In this document: positions 44,387-53,583 of the stretch, in pieces
Layout: the number at the start of each line of letters is the position of its first letter
How positions within the stretch are numbered: the stretch's first letter is position 1
Assembly (NCBI RefSeq): GCF_014203225.1
Contig: NZ_JACHIO010000007.1
Span: 124,001 to 188,000 of the forward strand
Length of the DNA stretch: 64,000 nt
Source of the DNA: Granulicella mallensis
Lineage (GTDB): Bacteria > Acidobacteriota > Terriglobia > Terriglobales > Acidobacteriaceae
Direction of reading: 5' to 3'
Notes under the pieces: model-generated
Seen by the model: only the letters and a program-made list of their open reading frames with translations
The model's database searches: none
What the model was told of the DNA's origin: nothing
Made by a program: the position numbers and the translations under genes

Positions 44387-44920
44387 ATGATCTCTCTTCG
44401 TACCGCCCTCCTCGCCGCTGCTCTTGCTCCGCTCACCCTCGTGAGTGTGGCCCAAAAACCTCTTGCCTCCCCTGCGGCCACCGCCGAGACAACCCTCGCC
44501 GGTAAGACCGTGTCCATCAAGTACAACTCGCCCGCGATGCGTGGCCGCAAGATCATGGGTGATCTCGTTCCTTACGGCCAAGTCTGGCGTACCGGTGCCA
44601 ACCCGGCGACGACCCTTGTGACGGCCACCGATCTGAAGATCGGTACGCTCGACGTTCCTGCCGGAACCTATACGATCTACAGCCTGCCAGCCGCACCGGG
44701 GACGCCGTGGCAGCTGATCATCAACAAGCAGAACGGGCAGTGGGGAACGGAGTACCACCAGGAGCAGGACCTCGGACGCACGCCGATGCAGGCCAGCCAC
44801 CTGGCGGCACCGCAGGAGTCCATGAGCATCGGTTTCGAGAAGACCAAGAGGAACTCGACCGAGCTGCATGTGAAGTGGGAGAACACCGACGAGTGGGTGA
44901 AGGTCGAAGCTGCAAAATAA
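44387..44920 (+). CDS. Secreted DUF2911 protein
   Basis: 177 aa. A signal peptide (ALLAAALAPLTLVSVAQ) is followed by the DUF2911 pattern: VSIKYNSPAMRGRKIMGDLV, GQVWRTGANPATTL, VPAGTYTIYSLP, and a C-terminal ELHVKWENT strand. Length fits. Function unknown; the family is frequent in Acidobacteriota and Bacteroidota and is predicted periplasmic. A strong terminator follows. Confidence 0.9.
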   Translation: MISLRTALLAAALAPLTLVSVAQKPLASPAATAETTLAGKTVSIKYNSPAMRGRKIMGDLVPYGQVWRTGANPATTLVTATDLKIGTLDVPAGTYTIYSLPAAPGTPWQLIINKQNGQWGTEYHQEQDLGRTPMQASHLAAPQESMSIGFEKTKRNSTELHVKWENTDEWVKVEAAK

Positions 44921-44939
44921 CAGCGATCAATGGAAACAG

Positions 44940-44968
44940 AAAAGCCTGCTCGGGTGAGCAGGCTTTTT
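44940..44968 (+). terminator. Rho-independent terminator after the DUF2911 gene
   Basis: AAAAGCCTGCTC, loop GGGT, GAGCAGGCTTTTT: a 12-bp perfect stem followed by a T run. Confidence 0.9.
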
Positions 44969-45008
44969 GTTTCTCAAATACATAGCGTAAAGATAAAGCA
45001 GGGGAGGA

Positions 45009-46556
45009 CTACCACTCCTTCGCCGCTGAATCAGGCGTCAACTGTGTGGAGGCCACGGGGGCTTTCCAGCGCAGGATCGGCTTACGGGCGGCGGTAGTCT
45101 CATCGAGACGCTGCAGGCGCGTCGAGTGCGGCGCATTCTGCACCAGCTCAGGATTCTCCTCCGCCTCGCGTGCAATCTGCTTCAGCGCGTCGATCAGCAG
45201 GTCGAGCTCTTCGCGCGACTCGCTCTCCGTCGGCTCGATCATCATCGCGCCGTTGACCACGAGAGGGAACGAGACCGTATAGGCGTGGAAGCCGTAGTCG
45301 ATCAGGCGCTTGCCCATATCGCCGGTCTTGACGCCGTTCTTGGCCTGCAGCTTGTCGCTGAAGACGACCTCGTGCAGAGACGGCGACTTGTACGGCAGCT
45401 CGAAGGTGCCCTCGAGCTTGGCGCGGATGTAGTTTGCGTTGAGCACAGCGTCTTCGGTGGTCTGGCGCAGGCCGTCAGGGCCGTTGGCGAGAATGTAGGC
45501 CAGCGCGCGAATGAACATGCCGAAGTTGCCGTACCACGCACGCACACGGCCCACCGACTGCGGACGGTTGTAGTCGAGGCCCAGCGATCCATCGGGATTG
45601 GTCTTGACTACGGGCGTCGGCAGGAACGGTTCGAGGATCTTCTTGCAGGCGACTGGTCCCGAACCCGGGCCACCACCGCCGTGCGGCGTCGAGAAGGTCT
45701 TGTGCAGGTTCAGATGCATTACGTCCGCGCCGAAGTCGCCGGGGCGCGTCTTGCCGCAGAGCGCGTTCATGTTCGCGCCGTCCATGTAGAGCAGGGCGCC
45801 CTTCGCGTGGAGGATGTCGGCGATCTTGTGAATGTCGCTCTCGAAGACCCCGATGGTCGAAGGGTTGGTGAGCATCAGGGCGGCAACGTCTTCATCGACC
45901 ATGCGCTCAAGCTCGGCCAGATCGACCATGCCCTGCGCGTTCGACTTGAGGTTCGCGACCTGGTAGCCGCAGACCGCTGCCGTCGCAGGGTTGGTGCCGT
46001 GCGCGGAGTCGGGAATCAACACCTTCTTGCGCGGATTGCCCAGCGACTGATGATAGGCGCGGGCCAGCAGAATGCCGGTGAACTCGCCGTGAGCGCCGGC
46101 CGCGGGCTGCAGCGTGATGGTGTCCATGCCGGTGATCTCGATGAGGCAATCGGACAGCAGCTTCATGATGCCCAGCGCACCCTGGCTCAGCGACTCGGGC
46201 TGATAGGGATGCGCCTCGGCCAGACCCTCAAGCCTGGCAACGGCTTCATTGATGCGGGGGTTGTACTTCATCGTGCAGGAGCCCAGTGGATACATGCCGA
46301 GATCGATGGCGTAGTTCCACGTAGAGAGCCGCGTGAAGTGGCGAATGATCTCGATCTCGCTCAACTCGGGCATCGCGCCCAGGTCGTCCGTGCGCACGGC
46401 CGCGCCGAGCAGGGAAGCGGCATCGATCGCGGGCACGTCGAGCTGTGCCAGGCGATAGCCCTTCTTGCCGGACGAGGACTTCTCGAAGATCAGGTCTTCG
46501 TTCTGATTGACGTGCGTGGTCGCCTTGATAGGGGTGCCAACAAATTTATCTGCCAT
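45009..46556 (-). CDS. gcvPB: Glycine dehydrogenase (decarboxylating) subunit 2
   Basis: 515 aa, slightly longer than typical GcvPB. It has YPLGSCTMKYNPRINE, LQPAAGAHGEFTGIL and the PLP-Lys site HLNLHKTFSTPHGGGGPG. With GcvPA it forms the heterotetrameric P-protein that decarboxylates glycine and transfers the aminomethyl group to lipoyl-GcvH. Last gene of the gcv operon, 42 bases after an unknown small gene. Confidence 0.95.
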   Translation of the reverse strand: MADKFVGTPIKATTHVNQNEDLIFEKSSSGKKGYRLAQLDVPAIDAASLLGAAVRTDDLGAMPELSEIEIIRHFTRLSTWNYAIDLGMYPLGSCTMKYNPRINEAVARLEGLAEAHPYQPESLSQGALGIMKLLSDCLIEITGMDTITLQPAAGAHGEFTGILLARAYHQSLGNPRKKVLIPDSAHGTNPATAAVCGYQVANLKSNAQGMVDLAELERMVDEDVAALMLTNPSTIGVFESDIHKIADILHAKGALLYMDGANMNALCGKTRPGDFGADVMHLNLHKTFSTPHGGGGPGSGPVACKKILEPFLPTPVVKTNPDGSLGLDYNRPQSVGRVRAWYGNFGMFIRALAYILANGPDGLRQTTEDAVLNANYIRAKLEGTFELPYKSPSLHEVVFSDKLQAKNGVKTGDMGKRLIDYGFHAYTVSFPLVVNGAMMIEPTESESREELDLLIDALKQIAREAEENPELVQNAPHSTRLQRLDETTAARKPILRWKAPVASTQLTPDSAAKEW

Positions 46557-46599
46557 GTTTCCTGCCTTTTACTCGCAACTCATATCTCGAAACTGAATG

Positions 46600-46944
46600 T
46601 TAAAAATCTTCTGCATTTTCGCCGCTGCCGTCCACCGAATAACTTCCAGCCTCCGGCCCATCCAAATCTTCTTCGCGCAGACTCAGCGCAATCACTGTGC
46701 CGCTCTCGAATTCAATCGTCAGCGACTCCATCTCTTCGAGCGCAGCCTTGGCAACGGTCTCGCCGATCTGCGCGCAGAGGGCGTTGCGATACTCCGGCTC
46801 ACCATACGCAATGCTGAAGTCCGCAAGCAGTACGTGCGGCCAGTCATAGAGCGTGAACAACGGGCCGTCGAAGCGCAGGCGGACGTAGTCGGCGACGAAC
46901 TCGACGGCGGTTAGTTCCTGTCCTTCGATGGTGGTGATGTCCAT
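46600..46944 (-). CDS. Small hypothetical protein inside the gcv operon
   Basis: 114 aa, acidic, starting MDITTIEGQELTAVEFVADY and containing LRFDGPLFTLYDWPHVLLAD, with a disordered Glu/Asp/Ser-rich tail. GGAG lies 8 bases upstream of ATG 46944. No domain recognised; not a known glycine cleavage subunit. Located between gcvPA and gcvPB on the same strand, so it is co-transcribed; it may be an unrelated insertion or an accessory factor. Confidence 0.7.
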   Translation of the reverse strand: MDITTIEGQELTAVEFVADYVRLRFDGPLFTLYDWPHVLLADFSIAYGEPEYRNALCAQIGETVAKAALEEMESLTIEFESGTVIALSLREEDLDGPEAGSYSVDGSGENAEDF

Positions 46945-46969
46945 GGTGCGGTCTCCGTGATGATGTGTG

Positions 46970-47060
46970 AAGGGGATAAGTTCAGCGTAGAGCTATGAGG
47001 GGCTGAGCAAGATACCCTCATAGCTGGTTCACTCGTAGCTCTACGCTGAACTATCCCCTT
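46970..47060. repeat. Nested inverted repeat between gcvPA and the small gcv gene
   Basis: Outer arms: AAGGGGATAAGTTCAGCGTA (start 46970, ~26 bp) with its complement ending at 47060 (one bulged base). Inner arms: AGCTATGAGGG at 46991-47001 and CCCTCATAGCT at 47015-47025. Outer and inner stems share the AGCTA at 46991-46995, so the two folds partly compete. Confidence 0.7.
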
Positions 47061-47067
47061 ACGATCC

Positions 47068-48432
47068 CTAAATGACAGCCGCAGCCGCGTCGATTTGCAC
47101 TTTGGTCGTCAACTCTGTCGCACACCACAAGGTCGCCTTGTCGCCCAGCTCCGGATACCACTTCGCCAGTGCAAGACCGCCGATGATCTGCTTGCCGAGT
47201 AGCTTGGTGTTGGCTGTCTCGGCGCTCTCCGGCAGGTTGATCGCGAACTCGTTGAAGCTCGGCCCGGTGAAGAGCGGCTTCGCTCCGGCCTTGGTCAGCG
47301 TGTCGCGCAGATAGGCAGCCTTCGCAATGTTCTGCTCGGCGAGTTCACGCAGGCCCTGCTTGCCGTAGACGGTAAGGAAGATCGTCGTCATCAGGGCGAC
47401 GAGCGCCTGGTTGGTGCAGATGTTCGAGGTCGCCTTCTCGCGGCGGATGTGCTGCTCGCGTGTCGAGAGGGTGAGCACGAAGCCGCGCTTGCCGTTCTTG
47501 TCCTTGGTTTCACCGACGAGGCGGCCGGGCATCTGGCGCAGGAACTTCTCCTTGCAGGCGATGACGCCGCAGTACGGTCCGCCAAAGCCCACAGCCACTC
47601 CGAAGCTCTGCGCCTCGAGCGAGACGATGTCCGCTTCTACGGGGGCCTTCACGATGCCGAGCGAGACAGCCTCAGCAATAGAAACGATGAGGAGCGCGCC
47701 CTTCTTATGCGCGATCTCAGCGATGGCCGTAACGTCTTCAATCGTTCCGAAGAAGTTCGGCGACTGGATCAGCACGCAGGCGGTGTCGTCGGTGATCGCG
47801 GCATCGAGCGCAGCGAGATCGACGCGGCCCGTCTCGGTGACGTAGCCGACTTCAGTCGCAGGAATGCCCTGGTGCTGGGTTGCGGTGTGCAGCACCTCGC
47901 GGTACTCGGGATGCACCGTACGAGCTACGACCGCACCATTGCGTCCCGTCACGCGCACGGCCATCATCACCGCTTCCGCTGCGCCGGTCGAGCCGTCGTA
48001 CATCGAAGCGTTGGCGATCTCCATGCCGGTGAGCTCGCAGATCATCGTCTGGAACTCGAACATGGCCTGCAGCGTGCCCTGGGCGATCTCGGGCTGATAG
48101 GGGGTGTAGCTGGTGAGAAACTCGCCGCGCTGCACGAGAGAATCGATGACTACGGGCCGATAGTGACGATAGGCACCCGCACCGAGAAAGCTCGCATACT
48201 GCTTGCTGGCGGGCTGCGAGGCCAGAACCGCCACATCGCCGCTCGCGACGTTTCCAGCAAAGGCGCGAAAGCGGTCGAGCACTTCTGATTCGCTGTGCTG
48301 ACGAGGGATGTTGAGATCGCCCTTCAGGCGGTACTCGGCGGGAATCGTCTCGAACAGGGCTTCAATGGAGGAGACGCCGATAGCTTCGAGCATTTCCGTG
48401 CGGTCGGCGGGAGATTTTGGAAGATAGCGCAT
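47068..48432 (-). CDS. gcvPA: Glycine dehydrogenase (decarboxylating) subunit 1
   Basis: 454 aa from ATG 48432 ([11 protein letters not shown]), the start expected for the family; ATG 48456 is the other in-frame choice. Family blocks: [60 protein letters not shown], and [20 protein letters not shown]. This is the N-terminal half of the P-protein, separate from GcvPB, as in Firmicutes and many deep-branching bacteria. Confidence 0.94.
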   Translation of the reverse strand: MRYLPKSPADRTEMLEAIGVSSIEALFETIPAEYRLKGDLNIPRQHSESEVLDRFRAFAGNVASGDVAVLASQPASKQYASFLGAGAYRHYRPVVIDSLVQRGEFLTSYTPYQPEIAQGTLQAMFEFQTMICELTGMEIANASMYDGSTGAAEAVMMAVRVTGRNGAVVARTVHPEYREVLHTATQHQGIPATEVGYVTETGRVDLAALDAAITDDTACVLIQSPNFFGTIEDVTAIAEIAHKKGALLIVSIAEAVSLGIVKAPVEADIVSLEAQSFGVAVGFGGPYCGVIACKEKFLRQMPGRLVGETKDKNGKRGFVLTLSTREQHIRREKATSNICTNQALVALMTTIFLTVYGKQGLRELAEQNIAKAAYLRDTLTKAGAKPLFTGPSFNEFAINLPESAETANTKLLGKQIIGGLALAKWYPELGDKATLWCATELTTKVQIDAAAAVI

Positions 48433-48510
48433 GGGGTCTTTCTGGAGCGTGAGCATCCTGCGATGCCCACGCCTCAGAGTCGAGACCTGGGCACCCGGTG
48501 GGTTGCGGGT

Positions 48511-48897
48511 CTAGTGGCCGGTTTCTTCAGCGACGAACTTTTCATAGTCGGCTGCGGAGAGCAGGTCATCGGATTCGTCGCCGGTCAGGGACAGCTTGAT
48601 GATCCAGGTCTCGTTCGCGTCGGTGTTGATGGTCTCCGGCTCGTCGTTGAGCGCCTCGTTGATCTCGGTGACGGTGCCGGCTGCGGGCGAATAGAGTTCG
48701 CTGACGGCCTTGACGGACTCCACCGAGCCGAAGGGGGAGCCAGCATCAAGCTTGTCGCCCACCTTGGGCAGTTCGACGAAGACGATATCGCCCAGCGAGC
48801 TCTGCGCGTAGTCGGTGATGCCGATGATGCCGGTCTTGCCATCGACTTCAAGCCATTCGTGAGACTTCGCGTAGCGGTAGTTTTCGGGATAGGACAT
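48511..48897 (-). CDS. gcvH: Glycine cleavage system H protein
   Basis: 128 aa. The lipoyl-attachment Lys is in FGSVESVKAVSELYSP. The N-terminal hammerhead (YAKSHEWLEVDGKTGIIGIT) and FVELPKVGD are typical. It carries the aminomethyl group between P-, T- and L-proteins. Second gene of the operon after gcvT. Confidence 0.95.
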   Translation of the reverse strand: MSYPENYRYAKSHEWLEVDGKTGIIGITDYAQSSLGDIVFVELPKVGDKLDAGSPFGSVESVKAVSELYSPAAGTVTEINEALNDEPETINTDANETWIIKLSLTGDESDDLLSAADYEKFVAEETGH

Positions 48898-48960
48898 TTG
48901 AGGGTTCTCCGAAGAAGATTGTAGAGGATTATGGGCTGTGTACCGGTTCAGGGGAGAATG

Positions 48961-50115
48961 TTAAAGCTTTGGTGCTGCTGGTTTGGGACGCTTGTAGAAG
49001 GGTGTCGGCACAACCTGTGCCTTCACCAGTTGGCCGCGAATCTCGACCGCGAGCTCGGTGCCGGGTTCCGTATAGGCGACGGGCACATAGGCCAGGGCGA
49101 TGTTCTTCTTGAGGAACGGCGCGGGCGAGCCCGATGTGATCTCACCGATTTTGGTGCCGTCTAGGGTGGCGACGGGATAGCCATCGCGTCCGATGCCACG
49201 GTCGACCATCTCCAGGCCGACCAGCTTGCGCGACGGGCCGCCGCTGTTCTGAACCTCGAGCAGCGCCTCGCGGCCGACGAAGTCCGTGTCCTTGTCGAGC
49301 TTGCAGTAGCGGCCCAGATTCGCCTCGAAGACGTTGATGGTGTCGGAGATCTCATGGCCGTAGAGCGCCATCGCCGACTCCAGCCGCAGGGTGTTGCGAG
49401 CTCCAAGCCCGCAGGGGATGATGCCGAACTCCTCACCGGCGGCGAGCACCTCACCCCAGACGCGCGCGCTGGTCGGTTCGTCGGAGGGGATGTAGATCTC
49501 GAAGCCGTCCTCACCGGTATAGCCGGTGCGCGCGATCATCACGTTGTGGCAGCCGCAGACCTGTCCCCAGGTGAACCAGTAGTTCTTGATCGTCGAGAGA
49601 TCGACGCCGGTCAGCTTCTGCAGGGTGGCTTCGGCCTTCGGGCCCTGGATCGCTAACTGAGTGTAGTAGTCGGAAAAATCGTTGACGTGGACGCCGCTCA
49701 TGCCGCCGATCACCTGCCGTACCCACTGCACATCCTTCTCGCGGGTGCCGGCATTGATGACGATGAGGTAGTCGTTGTCGCCGAGCTTATGCAGCACCAC
49801 GTCGTCGACGAACGTCCCGTTCGGATACAGCATCGCGGAGTAGTGGGCCTGCCCGGTCTGGAGCTTGCTGGCGTCGTTCATCAGCAGCTTCTGCACGGCG
49901 GCGAGCGAGTTCGGTCCGCGCAGCTGGATATCGCCCATATGCGAGACGTCGAAGAGGCCCACCGCGGTGCGTACGGCCATGTGCTCTTCGATCAGTCCGC
50001 GATATTGAACGGGCATATCCCAACCGCCAAAGTCGACCATGCGCGCCTTGTGCGCGTGGTGGGTGGCGTGCAGGGCGGTACGGCGGAGGGCGGAAGGCGT
50101 TTCTGTCGTCATCAT
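48961..50115 (-). CDS. gcvT: Aminomethyltransferase (glycine cleavage T protein)
   Basis: 384 aa from ATG 50115, chosen because AAGGA lies 6 bases upstream; ATG 50160 further upstream has none. Motifs: DFGGWDMPVQYRGLIEEHMA, GLFDVSHMGDIQLRG, ARTGYTGEDGFEIY and the folate/GcvT_C domain. It transfers the methylene group to tetrahydrofolate. First gene of the gcv operon. A short hairpin (GCACCA...TGGTGC, 50131-50153) lies in the leader, but no glycine-riboswitch signature was recognised. Confidence 0.95.
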   Translation of the reverse strand: MMTTETPSALRRTALHATHHAHKARMVDFGGWDMPVQYRGLIEEHMAVRTAVGLFDVSHMGDIQLRGPNSLAAVQKLLMNDASKLQTGQAHYSAMLYPNGTFVDDVVLHKLGDNDYLIVINAGTREKDVQWVRQVIGGMSGVHVNDFSDYYTQLAIQGPKAEATLQKLTGVDLSTIKNYWFTWGQVCGCHNVMIARTGYTGEDGFEIYIPSDEPTSARVWGEVLAAGEEFGIIPCGLGARNTLRLESAMALYGHEISDTINVFEANLGRYCKLDKDTDFVGREALLEVQNSGGPSRKLVGLEMVDRGIGRDGYPVATLDGTKIGEITSGSPAPFLKKNIALAYVPVAYTEPGTELAVEIRGQLVKAQVVPTPFYKRPKPAAPKL

Positions 50116-50238
50116 GTCTGTCCTTAGGATGCACCAGTAGGGGCAATTGGTGCGAGGCAACTGTCTACGATAGCAAATCCTTGCGAGAGGATCGTGATGC
50201 CGGATATATTACAGGGTATAGGAAGGAGGCGAAGCCGC

Positions 50239-50541
50239 ATGAGCAATACAGCCCAGAAGCGAGCGATTAAAAACTATCGTACCCGCCTCCGTAAGCGTGG
50301 AGTTGCGAGGTTCGAGGTACTCGGACTCGAAGCCGATCGTGATCTGATTCGTTCTCTCGCAAAACGCCTTGCCCAGGATGACCCGGAGGCAAACCGCATT
50401 CGAGTGGAAGTGACGCGGACAGTCGCCGATACTCCCAGGAAGAAGGGTGGCATTCTCGCGGCTCTTCGCCGCTCCCCTTTGGTAGGGGTGGAGTTAGAGG
50501 TTGAGCGTCCGTTCGATTCCGGCAGAAAAGTCGATCTATGA
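50239..50541 (+). CDS. Antitoxin-like protein (VapB-type partner)
   Basis: 100 aa from ATG 50239, chosen by AAGGAGG 9 bases upstream. Arg/Lys-rich N-terminus AQKRAIKNYRTRLRKRGVAR; VEVTRTVADTPRKKGGILAA in the middle; acidic end. Overlaps the PIN-domain toxin by four bases (ATGA), so they are a toxin-antitoxin pair. Role inferred from position; weak family match. Confidence 0.7.
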   Translation: MSNTAQKRAIKNYRTRLRKRGVARFEVLGLEADRDLIRSLAKRLAQDDPEANRIRVEVTRTVADTPRKKGGILAALRRSPLVGVELEVERPFDSGRKVDL

Positions 50542-50972
50542 CGCGGTACCTGCTCGACACAAACATCATCAGCAACGTTACGAAGCCCACTCCATCGCAA
50601 TCGCTGCTGGAGTGGATGTCGGAGCAGGCGGATGACGACCTGTTTATCTCTTCCTTGAGCCTGGCTAAGATTCGCCGCGGTGTTCTGGCGAAGCCGGCCG
50701 GGAAAAAGCGTCGAGAGCTTGAAGAATGGTTTACAGGACCGGAGGGGCCTCAGGCACTTTTTGCCGGACGAGTACTGCCCTTTGACGAGAAAGCAGCTCT
50801 TGTCTGGGGCCGACTCATGGCGGAAGGCACATTGGCTGGACAGCCTGGAAGTGGGTTCGACATGGTGGTTGCAGCCATCGCGGAAGCAAACGATTGTGTT
50901 GTCGTTACAGACAATGAAAAGCATTTTCCGGGAGTCAGCCTTCTCAATCCGCTGCGCGGAGTCAGAAGGTAG
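50538..50972 (+). CDS. PIN-domain toxin (VapC-like)
   Basis: 144 aa. The PIN core has D7 in RYLLDTNIISN, D108 in GFDMVVAAIA and D125 in VVVTDNEKHF. The usual second acidic residue (E in the SLxEIRRG helix) is Lys here: K44 in ISSLSLAKIRRG. VapC enzymes are Mg-dependent tRNA/rRNA endonucleases; the K44 change could weaken metal binding. Antitoxin gene upstream overlaps by four bases. Confidence 0.85.
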   Translation: MTRYLLDTNIISNVTKPTPSQSLLEWMSEQADDDLFISSLSLAKIRRGVLAKPAGKKRRELEEWFTGPEGPQALFAGRVLPFDEKAALVWGRLMAEGTLAGQPGSGFDMVVAAIAEANDCVVVTDNEKHFPGVSLLNPLRGVRR

Positions 50973-50986
50973 AACTTCGTGGGGTT

Positions 50987-51472
50987 CTACCTTTTCTGCC
51001 GGCGATTCGCGCGCACAAAGCTGCTGATCGAAAAGTACGCAAAGACCAGGAACAGGAGCAGATAGAAGTAGGCCTTATGCGCTTCCGACGAGCCTGCAGA
51101 TGCCTTGAAGCTGTCTCGCAGCCGCCACACGCTCTGACCCAGGACCAACGCAAACAGGGCGAAGAAGGTACCTGTCACCTCCAGCCAGAGAACGCTGGAA
51201 AACCGTTTTACCGGCGTTAGTACGGACCGTCCTAGCCCGCGAGCCTGTGTTTTGGCTACTTTTTGGACTTCGGCAACGTTGCGATAGGCCTGTGCCGCCT
51301 GGGCTATTGGGGAGGGCCGTGGAGTGGTGGCCTCAGGATTGGACCGTGCTGTTTGCTGAGAGGCTGCACCTGAGGGATTCGGTGCTGTGGCGGCATCGAC
51401 AGCGCTGATCAACGTCTTTGTGGCGTGGCGCGCACCATAGCCAAGAGCGCGACCGAGGCGAACCCTATCCAT
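50987..51472 (-). CDS. Hypothetical membrane protein
   Basis: 161 aa. An Ala/Pro/Ser-rich N-terminal half is followed by two hydrophobic helices (VLWLEVTGTFFALFALVLG; YFYLLLFLVFAYFSISSFV) and a basic C-terminus RANRRQKR. Position and reading frame support a real gene; no family recognised. Confidence 0.65.
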   Translation of the reverse strand: MDRVRLGRALGYGARHATKTLISAVDAATAPNPSGAASQQTARSNPEATTPRPSPIAQAAQAYRNVAEVQKVAKTQARGLGRSVLTPVKRFSSVLWLEVTGTFFALFALVLGQSVWRLRDSFKASAGSSEAHKAYFYLLLFLVFAYFSISSFVRANRRQKR

Positions 51473-51540
51473 GGCCCCAGTGTATCGCGGCCCTTTGAAA
51501 ACTTGCGAAGCAAAGCTGTCCTCTCTGGCATCCTAGAGAC

Positions 51541-51765
51541 ATGGCGCCTGCGGAAGAGGAAGACGAGAGTACGGGAAGCGTCAAAAAGTGGGTCTGGGTG
51601 GTAGGAGGACTGTGCGCGGCCACCGTTGGCTTCCTGGTTTTGGGTCCGAAGCGCGTAAAGCCTGTACGAGATCTGGCGCATCGGCTTGAAGAGGCCTGGG
51701 AAGAGCATGACGACGGCCGGGACTCAGAGATCCAGGACTCAGAGATCCAGGACCCGGAGATTTAG
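51541..51765 (+). CDS. Small single-pass membrane protein, unknown
   Basis: 74 aa: acidic start, one helix (KKWVWVVGGLCAATVGFLVL), then a charged C-terminus ending in DSEIQDSEIQDPEI, encoded by a tandem 15-base repeat (51721-51765). Divergent from the preceding membrane gene. Function unknown. Confidence 0.5.
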   Translation: MAPAEEEDESTGSVKKWVWVVGGLCAATVGFLVLGPKRVKPVRDLAHRLEEAWEEHDDGRDSEIQDSEIQDPEI

Positions 51766-51914
51766 ACAGCGTTCCGCAATCTTGTTTTGCGACACCGCCG
51801 ACATCAGCGTAATCTTGAGGGCAGTGGCACCCGCAGCTGCCGTTCCCGACAATCATTCGATTGGGAATACCCGGTGCGTGGTCAGGGCGTTCTGAACAAA
51901 GCCGGGAGGTGGCA

Positions 51915-52226
51915 TTGAATCAACAGGTTAAAGACCTTATCCAAAAACTGGGCGAGGCGATTCATGAGTCGGTAGCTGAATCGGAAGCGATCGCGGGTGT
52001 GGTTCGTGAGATCCGTGAGCAGGGCTTCGACGTGCTGCTGATGCTGGAAGCGACCATCGGCCTGAACGAGGTTGAGGACGACGATGAGGTTGCCGAAGGC
52101 GATGAAGGCAACGAAGCCGCGCATGGTCCCTTTACGCGCAACGATCTAACCTTCCTCAAGTCTTTACGCATCACAACGGAAGAGCATGAATCGGGCGCCG
52201 GCGGCGATACAACCAACGGTGTATAA
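51915..52226 (+). CDS. Hypothetical acidic helical protein
   Basis: About 103 aa from TTG 51915, selected by GGGAGG 5-6 bases upstream (GTG 51909 is an alternative). Helical start VKDLIQKLGEAIHESVAESE and GFDVLLMLEATIGL, with an acidic tail. No domain recognised. Same strand as glgC, about 95 bases upstream. Confidence 0.6.
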   Translation: MNQQVKDLIQKLGEAIHESVAESEAIAGVVREIREQGFDVLLMLEATIGLNEVEDDDEVAEGDEGNEAAHGPFTRNDLTFLKSLRITTEEHESGAGGDTTNGV

Positions 52227-52320
52227 CCGCATCTACCTCAGTGTTTTGACCGTGTGCTAGACTCGTGGCCTGTTTTGCGTCTAACGGCTGTGCACGCATT
52301 TTGAAGAGGTAAGGGACTAC

Positions 52321-53583
52321 ATGAGAGATACGCTGGGTGTACTACTCGCTGGGGGGGCCGGCGAGAGGCTTTTCCCCTTGACTCGCGACCGCGCCAAACC
52401 GGCGGTTCCTTTTGCAGGTCAATATCGCATCATCGACATCACACTTTCGAACTGCATCAACTCCGATCTTCGCCACGTTTACATCCTGACGCAGTACAAG
52501 GCGCTCTCGCTTAACCGCCATATTCGCGAAGGCTGGGGCCCTGTAGTGGCCAGCGAGCTGGGCGAGTTCATCGAGATCCTGCCACCGATGCAGCGTGTCT
52601 CCAAGAGCTGGTACCAGGGCACGGCCGATGCGGTTTTTCAGAACATCTACTCCATCGGCTCGGAAGAGCCCACGTATGTGCTGATCCTCTCCGGCGATCA
52701 CATCTACAAGATGAACTACGCGCTGATGAAGCAGCAGCATGCGGAATCGGGTGCCGACGTCACGATTGCCACCTTGCCGGTGAACCCCAATCAGGTCTCT
52801 TCGTTCGGTGTCGTCGAGGTGGCGCAGAACAGCGAGGTCAAGGGCTTCGTCGAAAAGCCGAAGGAGACCAACATCCGGTCGCCCTTCAATCCCGACATGG
52901 TCGACGTCTCGATGGGCATCTACCTCTTCAACACGGACGTGCTGATTCCCGAACTGATGAAGGACGCCGAAGACCCGAACTCCAAGCATGACTTTGGCCA
53001 CGACATCCTGCCGAAGCTGCTCGGGCGCTACAAGGTGCACGCCTACAACTTCGTCGATGAGAACAAGCAGCGCGCTCTCTACTGGCGCGATGTGGGAACC
53101 TTGGAAGCCTACTACGAGGCCAACATGGACATCGCCGCCGTGGCCCCGACATTCAACCTCTACGACAAGGCTTGGCCGATGCGCACCCGCGCCTATCAAT
53201 ACCCGCCGGCAAAGTTCGTCTTTGGTGAGCCGGGCCGCACGGGTATGGCGATCAACTCGATTGTCAGCGCCGGCTCGATCGTCTCGGGTTCGGTGGTGCG
53301 CAACTCGGTGCTCTCGCAAGATGTCCGTGTGAACAGCTATGCGGATGTCGATTCCAGCATCATCTTTTCGCACGTCAATGTGGGCCGCCACTGCCGCATT
53401 CGTCACGCCATCATCGACCGCGACGTACATATTCCGGACGGCACCGTGATCGGTTACGATCCGGTCGAAGACAAGAAAAACTACTTCGTTACGCCCAGTG
53501 GTCTCACCGTCGTCACGCGTGATTACTCGGTCTACGAGAACCCGGTCTCACCGGACTTCATGCAGGTAAGCGAAGGCTGGTAA
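52321..53583 (+). CDS. glgC: Glucose-1-phosphate adenylyltransferase
   Basis: 420 aa. Nucleotidyl site GGAGERLFPLTRDRAKP near the N-terminus, NSDLRHVYILTQY, and GTADAVFQNIYSI; the C-terminal left-handed beta-helix is seen in SIVSGSVVRNSVLSQDVRVN. It makes ADP-glucose for glycogen; GlgP at 35708 degrades it. Stop codon TAA lies in the arm of a 33-bp inverted repeat. Confidence 0.95.
   Translation: MRDTLGVLLAGGAGERLFPLTRDRAKPAVPFAGQYRIIDITLSNCINSDLRHVYILTQYKALSLNRHIREGWGPVVASELGEFIEILPPMQRVSKSWYQGTADAVFQNIYSIGSEEPTYVLILSGDHIYKMNYALMKQQHAESGADVTIATLPVNPNQVSSFGVVEVAQNSEVKGFVEKPKETNIRSPFNPDMVDVSMGIYLFNTDVLIPELMKDAEDPNSKHDFGHDILPKLLGRYKVHAYNFVDENKQRALYWRDVGTLEAYYEANMDIAAVAPTFNLYDKAWPMRTRAYQYPPAKFVFGEPGRTGMAINSIVSAGSIVSGSVVRNSVLSQDVRVNSYADVDSSIIFSHVNVGRHCRIRHAIIDRDVHIPDGTVIGYDPVEDKKNYFVTPSGLTVVTRDYSVYENPVSPDFMQVSEGW

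Noticed and set aside
45126..46817. Very long plus-strand open frame opposite gcvPB
   Set aside because: It is the shadow of a GC-rich gene; gcvPB on the minus strand has unmistakable motifs.
50116..50238. Possible glycine riboswitch upstream of gcvT
   Set aside because: The leader is short and lacks the conserved glycine-riboswitch core; only a 6-bp hairpin is present.
52342..53430. Long minus-strand open frame opposite glgC
   Set aside because: Shadow of glgC: His/Val/Arg-rich with no domain.
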